Shown piece after piece: positions 6,758-12,017 of a DNA stretch of 12,017 nucleotides. The DNA is from VGEM01 sp033764265. GTDB taxonomy: Bacteria; Pseudomonadota; Alphaproteobacteria; Rhodospirillales; Rhodospirillaceae. The position numbers and the translations under genes are program-made. The stretch is from positions 1 to 12,017 of the forward strand of contig JANRJB010000426.1 in the NCBI GenBank assembly GCA_033764265.1, in the 5' to 3' direction. The notes under the pieces were generated by a model, which made no database searches, had not been told where the DNA came from, and saw nothing but the letters and a program-made list of their open reading frames with translations. Positions within the stretch are counted from its first letter, which is position 1, and each line of letters starts with the position of its first letter.

Positions 6758-6762
6758 CCCAG
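6664..6762 (-). pseudogene. nrdB 3'-end fragment (truncated duplicate)
   Basis: A partial second copy of the 3' end of nrdB, lacking a start and about 90% of the gene. Read on the minus strand up to the TGA at 6675-6677 it encodes GVCSQFDRILGSRKTVTTED followed by VARAH. This matches the true NrdB C-terminus (GVWSHFDKIMGSRK..., ending VARTH) at 20 of 25 residues. At DNA level 6664-6719 matches 9372-9427 at 54 of 56 positions, including 11 bases past the stop; 6664-6757 matches at 80 of 94. Similarity stops abruptly at 6664/9372 and fades near 6762, just before the FkbM methyltransferase stop. Many changes are silent or conservative (R/K, L/M, D/E, a Ser AGC/TCG switch), so it resembles the tail of a different functional nrdB rather than a decaying copy. 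It is not expected to be expressed as protein. Confidence 0.88.
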
Positions 6763-6772
6763 GTGATCTGGG

Positions 6773-7666
6773 CTAGCGGTGGGCCGACTCGAAGTCGGTC
6801 CACTTTTCAGCCGGAATCGCGATGCGGTTGAGCTTTTTCATGTCGAGACTCCCGCCCTGATCGTAGCAGGGGGCGATCGCGTCGACCGGCGCATAGGATT
6901 GCGCCCGCTCGTCGATCAGCACAAAGCGATAATCGTGTTCTCCCAGGATGGCGCCCGCCGCCGCGCCGACCGCCGCGTCGGTGCACTCGAGAAGGACGGC
7001 CGGCCGCGAGGAACCCAAGATCCCCGTCATTCCGGCCAGGCACTCGGCCTCGAACCCCTCGACATCGATCTTCACAACTCCGACCGAGGCTTTCATCGCC
7101 GCATCGGCGTGCGCATCGAGCGCAATGACCTCGACCTCGCGCACCAGTCCCCTGGCGTGCGGGCTGAAACTGCCCCCGGTGGTCAGGTAATCGACGCTGG
7201 TCGCGACCGTGAACGGCAGCTTCTGATCGCGCGCGCCGACACCGAATTGAAATGCCCCGTCGGTCGGCCGCCCGTTCGCGCGCAAATTCAGGTTCAGGCG
7301 CGCAAAATTCATGAAATGCGGCTCGAATGAAAGCACCCTGAGGTCGGGCCGGACCGCAAGCGCGGCCAAAGTATAGGCGCCGGTGTGGGCGCCGATGTCC
7401 AACGCGAACTTGCCGCGCGCGTGTCGCACCAGCCAAAGCCACGCCCTCAGCGCCGCGGGTTCGTAGGCGCCGTTCCAGAAAAATCGCAGCGCGACACCGT
7501 CGTCGTTACCGGCCAGGAACATCGCGAACCGGGAATCGCCGGCGCGGCAATCCACCCAATCGAACAATGGCGGCAGCTTCGCGAGTTCGGCGATGCCGAA
7601 GTCGTTGGCGGCCGCCATTTGGCGTCGTACTTGGCGCGCGTTTTCGTTGCGAGCTTGGAGATCCAT
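6773..7666 (-). CDS. FkbM family SAM-dependent methyltransferase
   Basis: A 297-aa class I methyltransferase of the FkbM family, enzymes that O-methylate sugars or polyketides using S-adenosylmethionine. Motif I is F87-ALDIGAHTGAYTL, in which D90-I-G-A-H-T-G96 binds SAM. F114-E115-P116 is the acidic motif II that holds the ribose. K199-IDVEGFE206 is the family's hallmark strand, and LLECTD follows at the next strand. The N-terminal 85 residues are an extra domain with FFWNGAYEPAAL, often seen before this fold. The start at 7666 has a GGGGG run 8 nt upstream and lies 24 bp after the TPR-glycosyltransferase stop, so the two are probably co-transcribed and may act on the same glycan. The 3' end abuts the nrdB-tail fragment. 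The substrate is unknown. Confidence 0.9.
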   Translation of the reverse strand: MDLQARNENARQVRRQMAAANDFGIAELAKLPPLFDWVDCRAGDSRFAMFLAGNDDGVALRFFWNGAYEPAALRAWLWLVRHARGKFALDIGAHTGAYTLAALAVRPDLRVLSFEPHFMNFARLNLNLRANGRPTDGAFQFGVGARDQKLPFTVATSVDYLTTGGSFSPHARGLVREVEVIALDAHADAAMKASVGVVKIDVEGFEAECLAGMTGILGSSRPAVLLECTDAAVGAAAGAILGEHDYRFVLIDERAQSYAPVDAIAPCYDQGGSLDMKKLNRIAIPAEKWTDFESAHR

Positions 7667-7690
7667 GCGGGCACCCCCGGGCGGCCGGGC

Positions 7691-9289
7691 TCAACGCGGC
7701 TGCGGATGCCGGTCGCGCTTGAACTTGACGGCACCCTTCGCGGTCCAGATGAACTTTGCAGATTCTCCGTTTGGCGACCAGTCGAGGATTTCTTCCGGAG
7801 CACTGGCGATGCGCGCCGAAGGCCAATTCCGTTCGATCCAAAGCTTAGCCGCGACAATCGCGACCTGATCGATGAACCACAACTCGCGGCCAGAGGATTC
7901 AAAGTATGCGATGTACGACGCGGCGAAATCGGCGAAGGCAAGACCTGCGGCGCTTGGCGACACCGCGAAAAAGCCCGCGCTGACCAGTTGCTGGACCCGG
8001 AACTCGGAGCGCCGTTCATGGACCGCGGCGTCGAACGGTTGCAGCGTGGCGAGAGTGCCGCTGAAATCGCCGACGAACAGGGAGTCAATGTCGACGCAAA
8101 CGATCGGGCGCTTGAGCGTGCGGAGCAGATCCGGCAGTCGCAAGAAGCGCCGAGCCGCGTAAATCCCCTTGGTGCGTCGCTCGAGAGTCTCGGCGGACCA
8201 GGTCAGCCGCTCCGCCGGTGCTTCCGGCGCCAGCGATTTGGGGTCGGCCGATCCCGGATCCATCAGGTGCACATGGAAGTCACAGCCCGGCACCTTCGCG
8301 ATCCCCGACGACACGAAATCGGGCGCATACGTTTGCGCATAGTCGCCGCTGGCGACCGCGAACACCAAGGGCCGGTCAGTCTCGGCGGCCGGGGCCCGCC
8401 CGACGAAGCACAGGGGTGGCGGGCGGTGAGCCGGAGGCAGTCCGGCGGCGATGACCGCGTCCTGCTCCGCCAACGACGCCAGATTCAGGGCCGGATGCGG
8501 CGTTGAGAATGCATCCTCGATCTTTCCGAGCTTGATCAGAGCCCAGATCCGAATCGCGATGTCGTCCGGCGTGCGCGTGGGCAGCGACAGTAGGCTGTGC
8601 AGGGCCGCGAACCGCCGTTCGTCGTCGCCGATCATCGCGTTCAGAATCGCCGTGCGCGCGAAGTAAATGAGATTGCCGGGGTCGCGCTGGCGGGCGTCGT
8701 CCAGATGCGTCAGGTGTTCGCGGATTCGGTCGGGCTCGGCCTTGATCAAGGCCTCGCCGAGGCGGAAGCGAATTTCTGCATTTTCGGGAAATCGCGCCGC
8801 AAGCGCCCGATAGGTTGCGACGGCAGCCTGCAGGTTGCCTCGCTTTTCCTCAGCGAAGGCAAGCGCCAGCCCCGTCGGAAGGCTGTCGGGGCTTAGGCGG
8901 GCGGCAGTGGCGAATGTGGCGGCGGCGGCGGTGTACTCGCGCACATGCAACTGCACTTCGCCAAGATTGGCGAGCGCGTCGAGGTTGGCCGGTTCCGACC
9001 GCAACGCGGCCCGAAAACAGTCCATCGCCGGATCATACTCGCCCTGATTGGTCAACAGGACGCCAAGCGCAATCTGGACGCGGGCGCTGGTGGGCTCAAG
9101 TTGTGCCGCGCGGCGTAGGTGGCGCTCGGCCAGCGCGGCATCGCCGACGGACGCGTAGGCGCCGGCCAGCTGAAAGTGCGCCGCCGCGTCGCGGGGCTGG
9201 GCCGCGACCGTTCGCTTGAGGGCGAGGACCTGTTTGGCCGCTGCGACGGCTTCTGGCGTTGAACTGTCCGTGGTGGCGCGCGACGGCAT
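7691..9289 (-). CDS. TPR-repeat protein with C-terminal glycosyltransferase-like domain
   Basis: A 532-aa two-part protein. Residues about 20-215 are tetratricopeptide repeats: successive 34-residue units with the A/G, Y/F, A and P spacing, such as AHFQLAGAYASVGDAALAER and DALANLGEVQLHVREYTAAA. From about 305 (PLVFAVASGDYAQTY) onward it resembles a GT-A glycosyltransferase or related nucleotide-sugar fold. IVCVDIDSLFVGDF carries a DxD-like motif, D400-I-D402, for metal and sugar nucleotide, and SAGFFAVS plus ELWFIDQVAI resemble the acceptor-side segments. This suggests a sugar transferase guided by TPR contacts, with the FkbM methyltransferase 24 bp downstream modifying the product. The start is the ATG at 9289, with GAGG 7 nt upstream; a GTG at 9331 lacks such a site. 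No signal peptide or membrane helix is seen. Transferase activity is inference from motifs. Confidence 0.78.
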   Translation of the reverse strand: MPSRATTDSSTPEAVAAAKQVLALKRTVAAQPRDAAAHFQLAGAYASVGDAALAERHLRRAAQLEPTSARVQIALGVLLTNQGEYDPAMDCFRAALRSEPANLDALANLGEVQLHVREYTAAAATFATAARLSPDSLPTGLALAFAEEKRGNLQAAVATYRALAARFPENAEIRFRLGEALIKAEPDRIREHLTHLDDARQRDPGNLIYFARTAILNAMIGDDERRFAALHSLLSLPTRTPDDIAIRIWALIKLGKIEDAFSTPHPALNLASLAEQDAVIAAGLPPAHRPPPLCFVGRAPAAETDRPLVFAVASGDYAQTYAPDFVSSGIAKVPGCDFHVHLMDPGSADPKSLAPEAPAERLTWSAETLERRTKGIYAARRFLRLPDLLRTLKRPIVCVDIDSLFVGDFSGTLATLQPFDAAVHERRSEFRVQQLVSAGFFAVSPSAAGLAFADFAASYIAYFESSGRELWFIDQVAIVAAKLWIERNWPSARIASAPEEILDWSPNGESAKFIWTAKGAVKFKRDRHPQPR

Positions 9290-9357
9290 GACGGCGCCTC
9301 GGGCACTGGCGAGAGACGGGTTCCGGCACACTAACCAACTTCAAATTTGCCGTCCAA

Positions 9358-9375
9358 CGCCCTTCACAAGGGGCG
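9358..9375 (-). terminator. Weak hairpin just after nrdB
   Basis: About 8-25 bases past the nrdB stop, the minus-strand RNA can form CGCCC-CTT / AAG-GGCG pairing (about 7 bp with one bulge and a 3-nt loop). Only two Ts follow, so intrinsic termination would be inefficient. It is a candidate end or attenuation point between nrdB and the cassette. Confidence 0.25.
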
Positions 9376-9465
9376 CCGGCCCTCAATGCGTCCTGGCCAC
9401 GTCCTCGGTGGTGACGGTCTTGCGCGATCCCATGATCTTGTCGAAATGCGACCACACGCCCTCGG
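9372..9465. repeat. Direct repeat, copy 2 (3' end of intact nrdB)
   Basis: This is the right-hand copy of the repeat shared with 6664-6757. It comprises the last 27 codons of nrdB, the stop and 11 bases beyond it. Identity is 96% over the 56 bases nearest the stop and falls further into the gene. Confidence 0.88.
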
Positions 9466-10465
9466 GGCCGTGCCAGGACCCGCGGGTGGCGGCCTTGGAG
9501 TATTCGGTGGCACGGGTCTCGAAGAAGTTGGCGTGCTCGACGCCGTTCAAGATCTGCGTCAGCCACGGCAGCGGGTGGTCCTTGATGTTGTAGACCTGCG
9601 GCAGGCCCAGCTGCGACAGCCGCCAGTCGGCGATGTAGCGGATGTAGGACTTGATGTCGTCCGGCGTCATGCCGTTGACCGGGCCGAGGCCGAAGGCCAG
9701 TTCGATGAATTTGTCCTCCAGGCCGACCACGGTCTTGGCGCAGTCGACGATGTCGTCCTTGACGCCCTGGGTCAGGCAACCGGTCTCGCGTGCGAAGGCG
9801 TGGAACAGCTTGATCATCGCCTCGCAGTGCAGGCTTTCGTCGCGCACCGACCACGAGACGATCTGGCCCATGCCCTTCATTTTGTTCTGGCGCGGGAAGT
9901 TGAGCAGCATGGCGAAGCTGGCGAACAGCTGCAGGCCCTCGGTGAAGGCGCCGAACATGGCCAGCGTGCGGGCGATGTCGGCGTGGCTGTCGACGCCGAA
10001 CTGCTTCATGTAGCTGTGCTTGTCGGCCATCTCCTTGTAGTCGAGGAACGCCGCGAACTCGGTCTCGGGCATGCCGATGGTCTCGAGCAAGAGCGCATAG
10101 GCGGCGATGTGGATGGTCTCCATGTTCGAGAACGCCGAGAGCATCATCTTGATCTCGGTCGGCTTGAACACGCGCGCGTAGCGCTCCATGTAGTTGTCGT
10201 TCACTTCCACGTCGGACTGCGTGAAGAAGCGGAAGATCTGCGTAAGCAGGTTGCGCTCCTGGTCGGTCAGCCGGCTCGCCCAGTCCTTGCAATCCTCGCC
10301 CAGCGGCACTTCCTCGGGCATCCAGTGGATCTGCTGCTGGCGCTTCCAGTAGTCGTGCGCCCACGGATAACGGAACGGCTTGTAGCCGTGGCTGGGCGTG
10401 AGCAGACCCGGCAGCGACACCTGCGTCAGAATCGGAGCGGCAGCCTTCGGCGCGATGCTGTTCAT
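9383..10465 (-). CDS. nrdB: Class Ia ribonucleoside-diphosphate reductase, beta subunit
   Basis: A complete 360-aa radical-generating (R2) subunit of ribonucleotide reductase, which makes dNTP precursors from NDPs in the cytoplasm. The di-iron ligands are all present: D85 in TQSDVEVN, E116 and H119 in METIHIAAY, E176 in FTEGLQLF, and E210 and H213 in RDESLHCEAM. Y123, four residues after H119, is in the position of the stable tyrosyl radical of the E. coli enzyme (Y122), so this is a Tyr-radical class I enzyme. The C-terminal tail ends TTEDVARTH; in this family the tail docks into NrdA. It lies 96 bp after nrdA and is surely in the same operon. The ATG at 10465 has only an A-rich stretch upstream instead of a clear Shine-Dalgarno. 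Its 3' end is duplicated at 6664-6762. Confidence 0.96.
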   Translation of the reverse strand: MNSIAPKAAAPILTQVSLPGLLTPSHGYKPFRYPWAHDYWKRQQQIHWMPEEVPLGEDCKDWASRLTDQERNLLTQIFRFFTQSDVEVNDNYMERYARVFKPTEIKMMLSAFSNMETIHIAAYALLLETIGMPETEFAAFLDYKEMADKHSYMKQFGVDSHADIARTLAMFGAFTEGLQLFASFAMLLNFPRQNKMKGMGQIVSWSVRDESLHCEAMIKLFHAFARETGCLTQGVKDDIVDCAKTVVGLEDKFIELAFGLGPVNGMTPDDIKSYIRYIADWRLSQLGLPQVYNIKDHPLPWLTQILNGVEHANFFETRATEYSKAATRGSWHGPEGVWSHFDKIMGSRKTVTTEDVARTH

Positions 10466-10535
10466 GACGGAATCTTTTTGGCTGAATCTATTTCGAGCGG
10501 AATCGAATCACGGCGCTGAGATCGGGCTGCGTTTC

Positions 10536-10562
10536 GGGCGGCGGGCGAACGGCCGGCCGCCC
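10536..10562 (-). other. GC-rich hairpin in the nrdA-nrdB spacer
   Basis: Immediately after the nrdA stop codon the minus-strand RNA has perfect 7-bp arms, GGGCGGC and GCCGCCC, around a 13-nt GC-rich loop. No T-run follows, so full termination is unlikely. It could stabilise the nrdA message or tune the nrdA:nrdB ratio. The remaining spacer down to 10466 holds only a small inverted repeat, TTCGA-6 nt-TCGAA (10492-10507). Confidence 0.35.
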
Positions 10563-12017
10563 TATTGACAGGCCAGGCACTCGTCGTAGTCGGTGCGATC
10601 GGCGGCCAGGGGCTTGGTCGGCCAGGCGCGGGTGTTGTCGGCCTCGACCCCGGCGAAGGCGGCGCGCTGCACCGACTTCGAGCGCAGGTAATATAGGCTT
10701 TTCACGCCCGACTCCCACGCCTTCCAGTGCAGCATCATCAGGTCCCACTTGTCGACGTCGGACGGCAGGAAGACGTTGATCGACTGGCCCTGGCAGATGT
10801 AGGGCGAACGGTCGGCGGCGAACTCCACCACCCAGCGCTGGTCGATCTCGAACGCGGTCTTGTACACGGCCTTTTCCTCGTCGGTCAGGCCGTTCAGGTG
10901 CTGGACCGAGCCTTCGTGCTCGAGGATCGAGTTCCAGGTGGCCGGGTTGTCGAGGCCGCGTTCGGCCAGAATCTGGGTCAGGTAGGGGTTCTTCACCGAG
11001 AACGAGCCCGACAGCGTCTTGTGCGTGTAGACGTTGGCCGGAATCGGCTCGATGCATGGGCTGGTGCCGCCGCAGATGATGCTGATCGACGCGGTCGGCG
11101 CAATTGCCAGCTTGTGCGAGAAGCGCGCCAGCACGCCGGTATCGGCGGCGTCCGGGCACGGGCCGCGCTCTTCGGCCAACTTCACGGATGCTGCATCGGC
11201 AGCGCGGCGGATGTGCTTGAACATCTTGATGTTCCAAGACTTCGCCAGCGCGCTTTCGAACGGGATGCCCTTCATCTGCAGGAAGGAGTGATAGCCCATG
11301 ATGCCCAGGCCCACGGACCGTTCGCGCATGGCCGAGTACTTGGCGCGCTCCATGGAATCCGGCGCGCGGTCGATGAAGTCCTGCAGCACGTTATCGAGGA
11401 AGCGCATGACGTCTTCGATGAACAGTTCTTCGTTGCACCATTCGTCCCACGTCTCGACGTTGAGCGAGGACAGGCAGCACACGGCGGTGCGGTCCACGCC
11501 CAGGTGATCGGTGCCGGTGTGCAGCATGATCTCGCTGCACAGGTTGGACGTCGTGACCTTGAGCCCCAAGTCGCGCTGATGCTTGGGCATCTGGCGGTTC
11601 ACGGTGTCGCCGAAGATCAGGTACGGCTCGCCGGTGTTCAGGCGGTTCTCGAGAATCTTCTGCCACAGCTCGCGGGCGTTGATGGTTTTGCGCACTTCGC
11701 CGCTTTTCGGGCTGACCAGATCGAACGGCTTATCGTCGCGCACCGCTTCCATGAAGGCGTCGGTGATGTTGATGCCGTGATGGAGGTTCAGGCTCTTGCG
11801 GTTGAAGTCGCCCGAGGGTTTGCGGATTTCGAGGAACTCCTCGATCTCGGGGTGATGCACGTCGAGGTACACCGCAGCCGAGCCGCGGCGCAGCGAACCT
11901 TGGGAAATGGCAAGCGTGAGCGAATCCATCACGCGCACGAAGGGAATGATGCCCGACGTATGCCCGCAGTTACGGACCTTTTCGCCGATGGAGCGCACGT
12001 TGCCCCAGTAAGTGCCG
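10562..12017 (-). CDS. nrdA: Class Ia ribonucleoside-diphosphate reductase, alpha subunit (C-terminal part)
   Basis: The last 484 residues of the catalytic (R1) subunit. The frame runs open through the right edge of the window (TYWGNVRSIGEK), so the N-terminal part, including any ATP-cone and the first active-site cysteine, lies outside. Visible features, in fragment numbering: N158-x-C160-x-E162 in SNLCSEI, which holds the thiyl-radical cysteine and its Asn/Glu partners; C180 in AVCCLSSLNV, the likely second redox cysteine; Y442-Y443 in SLYYLRSK, the radical-transfer pair; and a C-terminal C480-x-x-C483 in DECLACQ, the swinging cysteine pair reduced by thioredoxin or glutaredoxin. The enzyme reduces NDPs to dNDPs with NrdB. 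The nrdA promoter and any NrdR boxes are beyond the window. Nothing suggests it is damaged. Confidence 0.96.
   Translation of the reverse strand, partial: GTYWGNVRSIGEKVRNCGHTSGIIPFVRVMDSLTLAISQGSLRRGSAAVYLDVHHPEIEEFLEIRKPSGDFNRKSLNLHHGINITDAFMEAVRDDKPFDLVSPKSGEVRKTINARELWQKILENRLNTGEPYLIFGDTVNRQMPKHQRDLGLKVTTSNLCSEIMLHTGTDHLGVDRTAVCCLSSLNVETWDEWCNEELFIEDVMRFLDNVLQDFIDRAPDSMERAKYSAMRERSVGLGIMGYHSFLQMKGIPFESALAKSWNIKMFKHIRRAADAASVKLAEERGPCPDAADTGVLARFSHKLAIAPTASISIICGGTSPCIEPIPANVYTHKTLSGSFSVKNPYLTQILAERGLDNPATWNSILEHEGSVQHLNGLTDEEKAVYKTAFEIDQRWVVEFAADRSPYICQGQSINVFLPSDVDKWDLMMLHWKAWESGVKSLYYLRSKSVQRAAFAGVEADNTRAWPTKPLAADRTDYDECLACQ

Noticed and set aside
9290..9331. A GTG start giving a 14-residue longer TPR protein.
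   Set aside because: There is no Shine-Dalgarno upstream, whereas the ATG at 9289 has GAGG at good spacing.
6664..9465. Transposon or insertion sequence as explanation of the nrdB-tail repeats.
   Set aside because: There is no transposase, no terminal inverted repeats and no short target duplication. The repeat is a gene end with 85-96% identity, not an IS end.
1..12017. CRISPR array, tRNA, rRNA, riboswitch, prophage or defence system.
   Set aside because: I found no regularly spaced repeats, cloverleaf-like sequence, phage genes or defence proteins other than the vapBC pair.

Overview
The window is GC-rich, densely packed bacterial DNA in which every gene I can support lies on the minus strand, so transcription runs from high to low coordinates. 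High GC, a class Ia nrdA-nrdB pair and a DUF3775 protein point to an alphaproteobacterium, perhaps of the Rhodospirillales or Hyphomicrobiales type. This is inference from gene content; no rRNA or tRNA is present to settle it. No gene-free gap exceeds about 150 bases.

Layout in direction of transcription. (1) 12017-9383: the C-terminal part of nrdA (cut by the window edge) and complete nrdB, the two subunits of aerobic class Ia ribonucleotide reductase. (2) 9289-6773: a two-gene cassette, a TPR protein with a C-terminal glycosyltransferase-like domain followed 24 bp later by an FkbM-family methyltransferase, probably for modifying a surface glycan. (3) 6762-6664: a truncated second copy of the nrdB 3' end, so the cassette lies between two direct copies of the nrdB tail. 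(4) 6659-5988: a vapB-vapC type II toxin-antitoxin operon, with a 40-bp near-perfect inverted repeat over its promoter and start, and a 23-bp tandem duplication at the end of vapC. (5) 5861-1: a same-strand run of metabolic genes: a GlpQ-like glycerophosphodiesterase lipoprotein, a DUF3775 protein, a PldB-like lysophospholipase, a GH13 alpha-glucosidase, a second alpha/beta hydrolase and a PhyH-family dioxygenase. Three of these are chained by 4-base ATGA start/stop overlaps.

The most notable structure is the repeat at the nrdB 3' end. It begins abruptly 11 bases past the stop codon in both copies and is 54/56 identical there. Upstream it decays with largely conservative or silent codon changes. 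This looks like insertion of a glycosyltransferase/methyltransferase cassette at the end of nrdB, with a diverged nrdB tail left on the far side, only 4 bp from the vapBC -35 box. I see no integrase, transposase, CRISPR array or defence system. The rest of the window looks like ordinary chromosomal genes.
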